Assembly (NCBI RefSeq): GCF_020740795.1
Contig: NC_067285.1
Location: 109,393,652 to 109,457,651, forward strand
Source: Apus apus
Lineage: Eukaryota > Chordata > Aves > Apodiformes > Apodidae
Direction: 5' to 3'
Length of the DNA stretch: 64,000 nt
The translations under genes and the position numbers were made by a program. Below the pieces are notes generated by a model. It worked only from the letters and a program-made list of their open reading frames with translations, was not told the DNA's origin and ran no database searches. Position 1 is the first letter of the stretch; every line of letters begins with the position of its first letter. Positions 34,962-43,824 of this stretch are shown one piece after another.

Positions 34962-36659
34962 ATGATGAGTGACATTGTTAGCAACTGGAAGCTGGAGCAG
35001 TTTGTGCTCCAGAAGTGTCTCCCCCCAGTTTGGTCCCCGGGGTCTTTCCAGGGACCAGAGGCGTACCAGCAGCTCTGCCAGCAGTGGGAGAGCTGGTCGG
35101 AGGAGTCCAAAAAGCCCAAACCCACCAATAAGTGCAAGAAGCGTGCGGCTTTGCAGGGTTTGTTGATGGTGAGCAGGGAGTTGTCTAAGTTGTTGAAGGA
35201 GGCTCTTGAGAACGTGCAGACTTTGGAGCAGGCCAAGGTCGAGCTGAAAATGCAGGTGGACAACCTGCGGGCAGAGGTGCAGGGTTTGTGCGGGGACTCC
35301 CTGCGGAGCGCGGTGGAGATCACCCGGCTGGAGAGCAAGCTGGGCTATGAGAAGCTGAAAACAGAGGAGCTGGAGAAGGAGGTTGGCAAATGGATCGGGG
35401 AGACCCACGACGCGCAGAGCGCCGTGCGGGCGGTCCTGCAGGACGTCCAGCGGGACCGGGGCGCTGGCCCTGACCATAAGGTGTGCCACGCCAAGATCCA
35501 GGAGCTGCAGGCGGAGCTGGGGGTGTCGAGGGGTATCGTGGCTGCCATTCAAGGCAAGCGGAGCCGGTTCGGGAACGGGGAGGGAGAGGACTCCTTGGAC
35601 CCGCACACGCCCCACTATGACTATGAGGATGATGTGTGGGGTGCCAACGGCCCCACCAGGCCGTCCCCCTACGCTCCTCTGCGGGAGGAGGTGTGCCAGC
35701 TGCAGGGAGGGGAGGTGGAGGCTTCCAAAATTAAAAAGAGCCCCCCCGATGAGCCAGCCAGCCACGGCCCACTCCAGGCCATAGATACTAACAGGGCTGT
35801 GCTCTGGTTTACCCCTGAGCAGCTCAAAACGGTGGGGAAGATGCTGGGCCCGTTGACAAAGGAGACTGCAGTCAACTGGCTGTCCAGGGCTCAGCAGCTG
35901 CCCAGGTCCCAGAGTGGCAACTCAGTGAGTGACCTGATAGACGTGGTGAGAAAGTGCATGAAACCAGATGATTTTGCGGCTCTGCCGGGGGATGTGCAGA
36001 TGGGCAATGTCCAGGACATCGGGCACGTCCAGTCAGCTGTGCTGAAGCTGTTTTTCCCAGAGGTCAACCCCTTAGTGCTCTTCCACCAGGAGAAACAAAA
36101 CCCGGAGGAGCGTCCGGATGCTTATGTTAACCGTAAAAAGATGCTCTACCAGATGGCTGGGCTGCCCGGCTCAAAAGAGTCCCCCCTTGATTTTGACAGG
36201 CCCGAATTCAAGGAGCCTCTGGTGGTGGGGCTGACCCCCCCATTGCGGGTGATTGCTGGTGGGGATGCAGCCAGGAAGCCGCTGTCAGAGCTGGAGCAGA
36301 TCCTGACCCAGAATTTTGAGCTGCAAAAGCAGGCATTCCCAGGGTACATGTTAGGGGGGAAGAAAGGCAAAACCTCAGCCATGTCCTTCCAAACTGGGGG
36401 GATGAGAAAAATGCAAGGAGACAACCGAAAAGAACCTGATGGCAAGGGTGGTTCAGGCAAGGAGAACCAGCAAGGGATGAGGTTTCAGAAGTCCAACCTG
36501 TGGCGGGCCGAGCTGAGGAAGCGCCTGATAAAATACGAGAAGCAGGAGGACATCGACGGGTTGCCGGATGCGGAGCTCTTCCGAAAACTGGCCCTGCACG
36601 AGGTCAAAAAGCACAGCAGCTCCAACCCGATTGACCCGGGGTCTAAGGCTCAGCAATAG
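34962..36659 (+). CDS. gag: Retroviral Gag, 565 codons
   Basis: Structural polyprotein of the fossil provirus. Start at 34962, with a second ATG in the next codon. Parts by eye: an N-terminal basic segment; a long predicted coiled coil at about residues 72-145 (heptad-like, rich in Leu, Glu and Lys); an acidic, proline-rich linker at about 200-260; a capsid-like region from about residue 280 (VLWFTPEQLKTVGKMLGPL) with a later segment reading NPEERPDAYVNRKKMLYQM that resembles a major homology region; and a basic, Gly/Lys-rich C-terminal part. The frame ends in TAG and continues in frame as pol. The coiled coil recalls the ENS-1/ERNI Gag-derived protein of chicken, but that is from memory and not tested. 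The large minus-strand frame at 34827-35765 is its shadow. Confidence 0.85.
   Translation: MMSDIVSNWKLEQFVLQKCLPPVWSPGSFQGPEAYQQLCQQWESWSEESKKPKPTNKCKKRAALQGLLMVSRELSKLLKEALENVQTLEQAKVELKMQVDNLRAEVQGLCGDSLRSAVEITRLESKLGYEKLKTEELEKEVGKWIGETHDAQSAVRAVLQDVQRDRGAGPDHKVCHAKIQELQAELGVSRGIVAAIQGKRSRFGNGEGEDSLDPHTPHYDYEDDVWGANGPTRPSPYAPLREEVCQLQGGEVEASKIKKSPPDEPASHGPLQAIDTNRAVLWFTPEQLKTVGKMLGPLTKETAVNWLSRAQQLPRSQSGNSVSDLIDVVRKCMKPDDFAALPGDVQMGNVQDIGHVQSAVLKLFFPEVNPLVLFHQEKQNPEERPDAYVNRKKMLYQMAGLPGSKESPLDFDRPEFKEPLVVGLTPPLRVIAGGDAARKPLSELEQILTQNFELQKQAFPGYMLGGKKGKTSAMSFQTGGMRKMQGDNRKEPDGKGGSGKENQQGMRFQKSNLWRAELRKRLIKYEKQEDIDGLPDAELFRKLALHEVKKHSSSNPIDPGSKAQQ
36657..36659 (+). other. Amber codon between gag and pol (read-through site)
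   Basis: gag stops with TAG followed by G, and the same frame runs on into pol with no ATG near the join. In-frame amber read-through is how gammaretroviruses such as MLV make Gag-Pol. So this stop is a family feature. Confidence 0.75.
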
Positions 36660-39600
36660 GGCTGCCAGGCACCCGCATCGCCCCTTTTTGTGGCACCGAT
36701 TAAGACCGATTCGTGGGGGCGCCTGATAGTTGATGTAACTATTGGAGGAGGGGTGCTTGGACAAGTGATGGTAATTGATACTGGTGCCTCTTATTCAATT
36801 CTGAACCTGGCCCCTGGCAAAGCCGGGCTCTTCCAAACCTCTGAAATCATTGAATTGACGGGGCCAAACGGCCAGAAATCCTCTGTGCCCTTCACTGGGC
36901 CCGTACCCTTTGAAATTGGGACTGCCAAAGGGTCTGAAAAATTTGGGAAAATGGAAATGAAGGGAAAGCCAGGGATTTTAGCCATCTCTGCGCTGACAGC
37001 TATGGGGGTGGTGGTGGACTTGGCAAACCAAGCGCTGTTACACTGCCCTCAGAGTGACGTGCCTGTCATCCCGGCGAGCCACAGGGTGATGGCAGTGAAA
37101 GCCCCTGAGCTCCTTGTCCACCCTGAGTGGGAACCCCGGGTGAAACGGGTCACAGAGCAGTTCCCCCAAGTCTGGGCACGAAGCAAGCTGGACTGCGGGC
37201 AGATTGATGCTGTCGTGGCAGTCAAAGGGCCGGATCCCCCTCCTCAGCCACAGCCGCAGTACCCGGCTGAGGCTGCGGACGGGTTGTGGGACACCATCAA
37301 AACCTTGCTGGAGCAGGGGGTGCTGGTGGAGCAGCAGAGCACCTGCAACGCTCCGGTGTGGCCCCTGCGGAAAGCTGATGGGAAAACATGGAGGCTGATG
37401 GTTGACTTCAGCGCCCTGAACCGTGTCACCCCACTGCGGACCTGCGCAGTGGCCAAGTACCCCGACATCATGGCTGCCATCTCCCAGGGTTCTGAGTGGT
37501 TCTCGGTGCTCAGCCTGACCAGCCCATCCTTTGCCATCCCCTTGCACCCTGACTCCTGGCACAAGTTTGCCTTCACCCTTCAAGGACAGCAATTTGCCTT
37601 CACCAGAGTCCCCCCGGGCTTCAACAACACCCCCGCCATCTGCCACGCGCACGTGGTGAGGATGTGGGAGAAGCTCAGCCACCGGGAGAGCGTGCTGTCC
37701 TGCGCCGGTGACATCCTCATCCACACCCGGACCAAGGAGGAGAACCTGGAGGTGCTGGCAGAGGTGCTGGAGGCTGTCCAGAAGATGGGGTTCAGGATCA
37801 GCCCCACAAAGGCCCAGCTGTGCTGGAAGGAGGTCTCCTACCTGGGGGTGACCCTGGGGGAGGAAGGGCGCTCCCTGGAGAAGCAGAGGGTTGAGCTAAT
37901 ACGGAAGGTGTCAGCACCAGCCGATGCCACTACCCTGAGGTCCTTCCTGGCTCTCCTCAGGTTCTCCAGGGAGTTTGTCGAGGGCTATGCAGAAAAAGCT
38001 GCCCCCCTCTGCCACCTCCTGAGGAAGGACACCCCCTGGGAGTGGGGGCCAGAGCAGGATGAGGCGGTGAAGGCTTTGAAGGAGAGTGTGATGCGAGCCC
38101 CCATGCTGGCATGTCCCCAGGGGGACAGGCCCTATGCCCTCCAGCTGGTCAGCACAGGGAGGGGGCTGCAGGCCACCCTGAGCCAGCAGCACGGTGCCAT
38201 CCTCCTCCCCGTTGCCCACGCCTCTCGCCTCCTGACGCCAGCCGAGCAGCAGCTCACCGACTACGAGAGGGAGGTTTTAGCCTTGACCTGGGCCGTGCAG
38301 CACTGGGACTACCTGCTGGGGCCAGCCCCGGTGCTGCTGAGAACCTCCCGCACCCCGGCGAGGTACCTCTTGTCGGGCAAGGGGGACGAGTGTCCCCTGC
38401 GCCGCCCCAGAATGGCCAACTGGGCGTTGGCGCTGACCGACAAGGAAGCCCGTGGGGAAGCGAGGGAGGCCTCTCCCGGTGCTTACCGGGTGTTAATCAG
38501 CGGGGAGAGGGACGGGGAGGAGTCGGGGGGGCCCCTGGCCGAGCCCGGGCTGCGGCGGGCGCCCCTGTTTGAGAGCGGCCTCAGCCTGGCGGAGGCCAAG
38601 GACAGAGGCTACGTCGTGTGGTTCGTGGACGGGTCCAACTACCACGAGGAAGGGGTGCCCTACACGGGCTACGCCGCCGTCAACCGGGCCACCGGGGAGG
38701 TGGTGAAGGGGAAGTGCCTGCCCCACTCCATCCAGGCTGCCGAGCTGGTGGCGGTGACGGCCGCCCTGGAAAACACTCCGGCCGACCAGCCCCTGGCCAT
38801 ATTTTCAGACTCGGGTTGGGTGGTGCGGGCGGTGCTGGAGTGGCTGCCGCTCTGGAGGGAGAGGGACATGCAGTCGGCCGACGGCAAGCCTGTCACCTAC
38901 GCCAAAAAGCTGCTGTACCTCGCCAGGCTGGCGGAGCAGAGGCAGCGCCCGGCCCAGATCATTAAGGTCAAGGCCCACAAGAAGGGAACAGAGGAGGCCA
39001 AGTGGAACAAGGAGGCGGACGCCAAAGCCAAGCAAGGCGCGAAGGAAGGGCTGATGTGGAAGGCCAGCAAGCCCTCAGAGAATGGCCCTGTGTCAGTGGC
39101 TGCTAGTAGACACTGGGAGAATGTGGACCTGCTGGGCTTGCAGGCACAGGACCCCAGCATCCGGGAGTTAGCGAAGGGCAGGGAGTACAAAGGGTGCAGG
39201 GTGTGGAAGGACATCTCAGGGCTGGTCCTGGCACGGAGGGAGGGAGCAGACTTCCCAGTCTGGGTGGTGCCTGAGCTCCTCCGGACTGAGCTGGTGGCCC
39301 TGGCTCATGAGCAGGGGCATCTGGGGACAGACAAGACCATGGCGAGGCTGCAGGGTGCTGGGTGGTGGCCTGAAATGAGAGACGATGTGGACAGGTATAT
39401 CAGCAATTGCCTGACATGTGCAGCCAACAATCCCGATGCCAAAACAACCAAAGACCTCCTGGGCCACCAGAGAAGTTCTGGGCCGTGGAGCAAGTTGCAG
39501 ATGGAGTTTATTGGCCCCTTGCCCCAAACAGCCCAAGGCAACAGGTACTGCCTGGTGATCAGCGACAACTTCACCAAGTGGGTGGATGCGTTTCCAACTC

Positions 39601-40334
39601 GAAACAACACGGCCAGTGCCACAGCAAAGATCCTGGTAGAGCATGTCTTCTCACGGTGGGGTGTCCCAAAGGAGATCGACTCAGACCATGGCCAACGCTT
39701 CATTGCAGAAGTCACAAAAGGGGTGTGCCAAGCCCTGGGTATCAAGCAAAAGCTTCACATCACAGGGCATTTTCAGAAGCCCGGGTCAGCAGGGGGGCCC
39801 AACCAACCACTGAAGACAGCACTGAGAAAGCTCGTGAACCAGCAAAGGAAAGACTGGGATCAGAAGCTCCCACTGGTCCTGCTGGCGTTACGGGGGGCTG
39901 TGGCTTCTCAAGTGCCCTCTCCCCAAAAGGTGTCTCCTGCCAGAGACCTGAAGCTGCTGGGACACTGGCAGCAAAGAGGGGAGCCTCCAGATGAACTGCA
40001 GCCCCGCGTCCTGATGGACAGGTGGGTCCAGGATGTTCTGAGGACGGTGTTGGCTACATACCACCACCTCGCCTCGGTGCAGGAGACCAACATTCCCAAG
40101 ATGGACAAGCAGTTGGGAGCGCTGCTGCGCCCTGTGGAGTGGAACACAGGGGACCTGGTGACGTATCGGGAGGTTAGAGAGAAAAACCAGGTGCTGGCAC
40201 CTCAATGGCTGGGGCCTGTTAGGGTTGTGAACAAGGCCAGCCCCTCTGTGTACCAGGTAGAAGTCAGAAAGGGGGCAAAAATGCAGGAAAAATGGCTCCA
40301 TTCTTCACAGTTAAAAGCATGGAAGGGAAATTAA
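36660..40334 (+). CDS. pol: Retroviral Pol: protease, reverse transcriptase, RNase H, integrase
   Basis: One open frame of about 1,224 codons directly after the amber codon. Domains in order (residues counted from 36660): aspartic protease at about 15-130 with VIDTGASYSIL; reverse transcriptase at about 190-550, entering at WPLRKADGKTWRLMVDFSAL; a connection and RNase H part at about 640-800 with VWFVDGSNYHEEG; integrase from about 870 with an HHCC zinc-binding segment (HEQGHLGTDK to CLTCAANN), then the core (QMEFIGPLPQTAQGNRYCL, FTKWVDAFPTRN) and a C-terminal domain ending near 40334. The order PR-RT-RH-IN and the RNase H/integrase style are class I. GC content is high over the whole frame. 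Some enzyme motifs look unlike the working consensus, so enzyme activity should not be assumed. Confidence 0.87.
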   Translation, partial: GCQAPASPLFVAPIKTDSWGRLIVDVTIGGGVLGQVMVIDTGASYSILNLAPGKAGLFQTSEIIELTGPNGQKSSVPFTGPVPFEIGTAKGSEKFGKMEMKGKPGILAISALTAMGVVVDLANQALLHCPQSDVPVIPASHRVMAVKAPELLVHPEWEPRVKRVTEQFPQVWARSKLDCGQIDAVVAVKGPDPPPQPQPQYPAEAADGLWDTIKTLLEQGVLVEQQSTCNAPVWPLRKADGKTWRLMVDFSALNRVTPLRTCAVAKYPDIMAAISQGSEWFSVLSLTSPSFAIPLHPDSWHKFAFTLQGQQFAFTRVPPGFNNTPAICHAHVVRMWEKLSHRESVLSCAGDILIHTRTKEENLEVLAEVLEAVQKMGFRISPTKAQLCWKEVSYLGVTLGEEGRSLEKQRVELIRKVSAPADATTLRSFLALLRFSREFVEGYAEKAAPLCHLLRKDTPWEWGPEQDEAVKALKESVMRAPMLACPQGDRPYALQLVSTGRGLQATLSQQHGAILLPVAHASRLLTPAEQQLTDYEREVLALTWAVQHWDYLLGPAPVLLRTSRTPARYLLSGKGDECPLRRPRMANWALALTDKEARGEAREASPGAYRVLISGERDGEESGGPLAEPGLRRAPLFESGLSLAEAKDRGYVVWFVDGSNYHEEGVPYTGYAAVNRATGEVVKGKCLPHSIQAAELVAVTAALENTPADQPLAIFSDSGWVVRAVLEWLPLWRERDMQSADGKPVTYAKKLLYLARLAEQRQRPAQIIKVKAHKKGTEEAKWNKEADAKAKQGAKEGLMWKASKPSENGPVSVAASRHWENVDLLGLQAQDPSIRELAKGREYKGCRVWKDISGLVLARREGADFPVWVVPELLRTELVALAHEQGHLGTDKTMARLQGAGWWPEMRDDVDRYISNCLTCAANNPDAKTTKDLLGHQRSSGPWSKLQMEFIGPLPQTAQGNRYCLVISDNFTKWVDAFPTRNNTASATAKILVEHVFSRWGVPKEIDSDHGQRFIAEVTKGVCQALGIKQKLHITGHFQKPGSAGGPNQPLKTALRKLVNQQRKDWDQKLPLVLLALRGAVASQVPSPQKVSPARDLKLLGHWQQRGEPPDELQPRVLMDRWVQDVLRTVLATYHHLASVQETNIPKMDKQLGALLRPVEWNTGDLVTYREVREKNQVLAPQWLGPVRVVNKASPSVYQVEVRKGAKMQEKWLHSSQLKAWKGN

Positions 40335-40351
40335 CGGGGCTGGAGAGCCCG

Positions 40352-40370
40352 TCTTGCTTCTGTTTTGCAG
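40352..40370 (+). promoter_or_regulatory. Splice acceptor before env
   Basis: A pyrimidine tract 'cttgcttctgttttgcag' ends 10 bases before the env ATG and just after pol. It fits production of a spliced subgenomic env message. The matching donor should lie near the gag leader and was not fixed. Confidence 0.75.
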
Positions 40371-40380
40371 ATAAAGGAAA

Positions 40381-43005
40381 ATGGAAGGCGATTGTGACCG
40401 GCGGGAAGGGCGAACTTCGTGGCATCACCAGCCCTGTTTGTGCTGCGGGGAAATTGCTTTGAAATTTCTGATTGCAGGATTTGCTTTGCTTTATGGTATG
40501 TGCTTAGTGCTGAGTCCCCAGCGTGCCCCACCAGCCCATCAGCACCTCAGACAAAAAGTCACTCGTTCCCACTTAGAAAAGCACCCTGACACATGGGCCA
40601 CCGCCCAGCACAGGGTTAGGAGGTACCCAAAAACTGAGACTGATTGGCCCTGGTCTCAAGCTTACATGAAATATACGGGAAGTATGGGATTAAATTCTAA
40701 CAAAGGCTTGAATTTGTCAACGGTGGTTATGCATGGGACAGAGGCCTACTTGGAAAACGAGTGGAGCTGGGATAGCACAAACAGACTCCCACAACTACTG
40801 GGGAAGGTGGGACAAGAAATAAAGGTAGGGTGCAGGGTAATTAATGGATCCACTTATCAACGGGTAACTCAAATCTCTGTCACCGAAATCAAAACTAAGA
40901 AGAATCAGAAAAAAAACTGTGCCGTGGAAAAATTGGACTGTTGGTGCAATTTTACTTTGGTCCAGCCAGTCTTTGTGGTCTGTCTCTGGGCACACAAAAG
41001 CGTGGGGCTGTCCTTTAAATTTAAGATTAGCACCACGATGCCCTCCTTTGCTGCCGTTAAGATCCCCAAGTGCCATTTTTTGGCCTGGCATGCAGCTCAA
41101 TACGCTGAGGTTGGCAACCAGGTAAAACTGGAAATTCAATACTCCCAAGAAAGTGTAACTGACCCCAAGCAAATTGATGGCACCACCATGACTGTCTCTG
41201 CCCCTAACGGCCACAAGTGGGTCGTGCCTGTAAAATGCCTCCACGAGAGCAAAAGGCTTAATAGATCTGAATTAAGCTCAGAGGCTGCATGGTATCATCA
41301 GGATTATGGACACTGCCAAAACCTGGTCATAAACCTCCAGGTATTGTGTCGAGGAAATCTGAGCATAGAAATGTCCCCCAAATTTGGAGGAAAGTGGTGG
41401 ATAGGAGGCCCTGAAGGATTTAAAAAAGAGTTTACCATCATTCCTGTCCTGCGCCCTTTTGTTTCCAAAATAGGCCCTTATGTAGTCAAGAAAAATCACG
41501 TCCAAGAGCTGTTGACCGCGCCTGTCCGGTCACTGAAGAAGGTGGTGTTGTCCCTGTCCACTGTTAATATTTCATCTGTCAGACCACACTGTTCCCCCTT
41601 CCTATCCACCCTCCACACAGGCTGGCTGGCCTGGCTCCACAGCCGTTCCATCCAGGGCACCCGGGCCAGAAGAGACCTGCTGGCCACAGCGCTGGGAGGA
41701 GGAGGTGCTGGGCTGGGGGTCCTCAACAGCATGAATGTTGAGGTCTTGGCCAACAAGTTGGAAGCTGTCACCTCAGGCGTGCAGGGCCTCCTCAGCCCCC
41801 TGAATTCATCCCTGGCCAGCCTTGGGATGGGGCAGTGGCTTGTGTCAGAAGTGTTGCCCACCTGGGAACAAATAAGTGAGAAAGACCACCAGGTGCTGTT
41901 GCGAGCGCTGGGCATCGAACAAAATAACGTCTCCCTTGCTCTTAGTTGCATCCAGGCCCAGGTGTGGGTGCAGAGTGTCGTTGCAGGTATCCTGAGAGAT
42001 GGTGACAACGGCGTCCTCCCCACCGAGATCCGGAAGATCGTGTGGGACGCGGCCACGGAGAAGGAGCGGCAGCTCCAAGCCTGGTGGAGGCTTGTCAACT
42101 TCACCCACGACCAGGTCCACAATGTCGTCATCGCCCACGTCCTGACGGTGGCAGAGGCTCGCATCGAAAAGGTCTACCCCATCGTGGCCCTGGGGGTTAA
42201 CACAAACGGGTCTGTGGTCTACCCCCTGGACCACCGGATGTGGGCGAGGGTGTCCGGTGGGAAATGGCAATCGGTGGATCTGGAAGCCTGCATTTTGGAA
42301 AGGGGGCTGGGATTCATATGCGAAGATGATGCCCTTAAGGCGAGCGACGTTTGCTTTGACACCAAAGAAGGGGTGTGCCATTTTGAGATCAACCCCCAGA
42401 GCAGCAACCAAACCGTGTTAGTGTACGTAGGGAAAGGGTGCGTGTGCTTCAGAACGGTGTGCAAATCCGTGCAAATTAACGAGGCTTATAACCAGACCGT
42501 GTTTAACTACTCCAATATGTGTGCTTGCAACGTAGCTATTATTAGAGGCTGTGACTTTGTGTACAGACCACCCGTATTTACCAGCCAGTTGCTAATCAGA
42601 AACTACACCTTGTATCGTAGTATAACCCCGACCCCCATCGGGATGAATCTGTCTCTTGTAAAAGAAATGTTAGAGCATGCCAAATTGCAGCAGCTGTTAG
42701 AAAATGCTAAGGCAGAAGCGAAGAAGATCCTGATAACTGTACATCACGATGGCAGTGTTATCAAGCAGGTGATGGAACGAATTAAGAGGGTGGGGGAACA
42801 CCACTGGTGGGAGATTTTCTTTGGCTGGTCCCCCACGGCCACCGGCATCTTCAACGCGCTGCTGCACCCTGTCGTAGTGATACTGCTCACGCAGATCTGT
42901 GTGTGCTTTGCCATGGTAGTGACTTGTTACTGGATGAGGCAGGTGAAGCTCTGCATTGACAAGCAGGTGGAAGGACTAGGGCTGGCCAAGCGCCTCCTGC
43001 CATAG
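40381..43005 (+). CDS. env: Retroviral envelope, 874 codons
   Basis: Surface and transmembrane glycoprotein of the fossil provirus, in a different frame from pol. The ATG sits in a good context (aaaATGG) right after the acceptor. Visible parts: a hydrophobic signal-like segment at about residues 27-46 (LKFLIAGFALLYGMCLVL); a Cys-containing surface subunit; a basic cleavage-type site, TRARR, at about 427-431; next a Gly-rich hydrophobic stretch like a fusion peptide (LLATALGGGGAGLGVL); a long ectodomain with many N-glycosylation sequons (NNV, NFT, NGS, NQT, NYS, NYT, NLS); a membrane span at about 830-853 (VVVILLTQICVCFAMVV) and a short tail. It is long for class I Env, as in epsilon-like elements and Ovex1. 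The frame looks whole despite the age implied by the LTRs. Confidence 0.87.
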   Translation: MEGDCDRREGRTSWHHQPCLCCGEIALKFLIAGFALLYGMCLVLSPQRAPPAHQHLRQKVTRSHLEKHPDTWATAQHRVRRYPKTETDWPWSQAYMKYTGSMGLNSNKGLNLSTVVMHGTEAYLENEWSWDSTNRLPQLLGKVGQEIKVGCRVINGSTYQRVTQISVTEIKTKKNQKKNCAVEKLDCWCNFTLVQPVFVVCLWAHKSVGLSFKFKISTTMPSFAAVKIPKCHFLAWHAAQYAEVGNQVKLEIQYSQESVTDPKQIDGTTMTVSAPNGHKWVVPVKCLHESKRLNRSELSSEAAWYHQDYGHCQNLVINLQVLCRGNLSIEMSPKFGGKWWIGGPEGFKKEFTIIPVLRPFVSKIGPYVVKKNHVQELLTAPVRSLKKVVLSLSTVNISSVRPHCSPFLSTLHTGWLAWLHSRSIQGTRARRDLLATALGGGGAGLGVLNSMNVEVLANKLEAVTSGVQGLLSPLNSSLASLGMGQWLVSEVLPTWEQISEKDHQVLLRALGIEQNNVSLALSCIQAQVWVQSVVAGILRDGDNGVLPTEIRKIVWDAATEKERQLQAWWRLVNFTHDQVHNVVIAHVLTVAEARIEKVYPIVALGVNTNGSVVYPLDHRMWARVSGGKWQSVDLEACILERGLGFICEDDALKASDVCFDTKEGVCHFEINPQSSNQTVLVYVGKGCVCFRTVCKSVQINEAYNQTVFNYSNMCACNVAIIRGCDFVYRPPVFTSQLLIRNYTLYRSITPTPIGMNLSLVKEMLEHAKLQQLLENAKAEAKKILITVHHDGSVIKQVMERIKRVGEHHWWEIFFGWSPTATGIFNALLHPVVVILLTQICVCFAMVVTCYWMRQVKLCIDKQVEGLGLAKRLLP

Positions 43006-43200
43006 TCAAGGGCAAGACTGGGTTGGCCTCTGTGTTTGCCACCAAGAAGAACCTTGAGCTCCGCTGTTGGCTGCAACCCAGTAGGCGTTGAGCGGTGGGG
43101 ACACACGCCATACCAGACCTTGATGTGAGGGATGGTCTCCTCTGTTATAAGAGGGCCATCCAGGAGGGGACGGCAGGCCAAGCCTGCAGCTGGCATGAAT

Positions 43201-43435
43201 CACAGAATGGTTGAGGTTGGAAGGGACCTTTTGAGGTTATCTAGTCCGACCCCCTGCTCAAGCAGGGTCACCTAAAGCAGAATGCCCAGGACTGTGTCCA
43301 GTTGGGTTTTAACTATCTCCACAGATGGAGACTCCACAACTTCTCTGGGCAAACCCGTTCCAGTGTTTGATCACCCTAACAATAAAATAGCAAGAATAAG
43401 CATAAGTAACTTGTCTTTGAACCTCCTATCTTTAA
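43201..43435 (-). repeat. CR1 LINE fragment at the start of the 3' LTR
   Basis: 'cacagaatggttgaggttgg', then 'ggagactccacaacttctct' and 'ccagtgtttgatcaccc': the reverse complement of a CR1 3' end. It lies between the env end and the recognisable body of the 3' LTR, so it landed in or beside the LTR after the provirus was in place. Confidence 0.92.
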
Positions 43436-43439
43436 ATGC

Positions 43440-43824
43440 TGTGTGAAAAAGTTGCTCTTGTGTGATTTAAGACTCCTTAAGCAGAGGAGAAGGAAAGCCA
43501 AGGACAGTGTCTGTGGAAGAAAAGAGAAGGGAACATAATGCCTGAGCATGGAAAAGCACCCACTGAAGATGGCAGAGGTGTTATCAGCCTCAAAGGCTTG
43601 GAAAGCTGATAAAAGATGAGCAGAACAAAAGACATTGTGATCACCTTGGACTTAAAGGAGCTGAACACATATGGACCTTTGCAGCAACTATCTCTGGGTT
43701 CCCAAGACTCCCAGAATGTCTGGCCAACCTTCTGGTGAGGTCTGGTTTTGGAAGCCTGGACGCTACCACTTTGCTTTGCCTAGTTGTGCATGTACTCAAT
43801 AAAATTTAACTGTTAGAGGACAAA
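43440..43824 (+). repeat. 3' LTR (body; first bases lie left of the CR1)
   Basis: Shares ordered blocks with the 5' LTR and the lone LTR: 'gtgattt..gactcct', 'ggcagaggtgttatcagcct', 'gttcccaagactccc', 'ttctggtgaggtct' and 'ctagttg', ending near 'aactgttagaggaca'. A polyadenylation signal is present. The extreme left end is probably near 43196, with the CR1 between it and the rest. Divergence from the 5' LTR is large. Confidence 0.75.
43798..43803 (+). terminator. AATAAA polyadenylation signal of the 3' LTR
   Basis: aataaa lies about 20 bases before the inferred LTR end, the expected place for the signal that ends proviral transcripts. Confidence 0.65.

Larger units (their letters stand above)
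34330..43824 (+). mobile_element. Old endogenous retrovirus, class I (gamma/epsilon-like), long open frames
   Basis: A fossil provirus with the order LTR, gag, pol, env, LTR. Gag and pol share one frame separated by an amber codon, and env follows a splice acceptor, which is the class I layout of gamma- and epsilonretroviruses. The two LTRs align only in short blocks by eye, so the insertion looks tens of millions of years old. Against that, the three coding frames each look whole; I count no obvious frame break in them, while the LTRs are eroded and one CR1 sits at the start of the 3' LTR. Layout, age contrast and large env recall Ovex1, the domesticated-looking bird element; a link to the chicken ENS-1 (Soprano) family is the other option. 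Target-site duplications and primer-binding site could not be fixed. Confidence 0.9.

Noticed and set aside
34827-35765. 312-codon minus-strand frame
   Set aside because: Shadow of gag; its length follows from the GC-rich codon pattern on the opposite strand.
41496-42411. Long minus-strand frames across env
   Set aside because: Shadows of env with no domain of their own.
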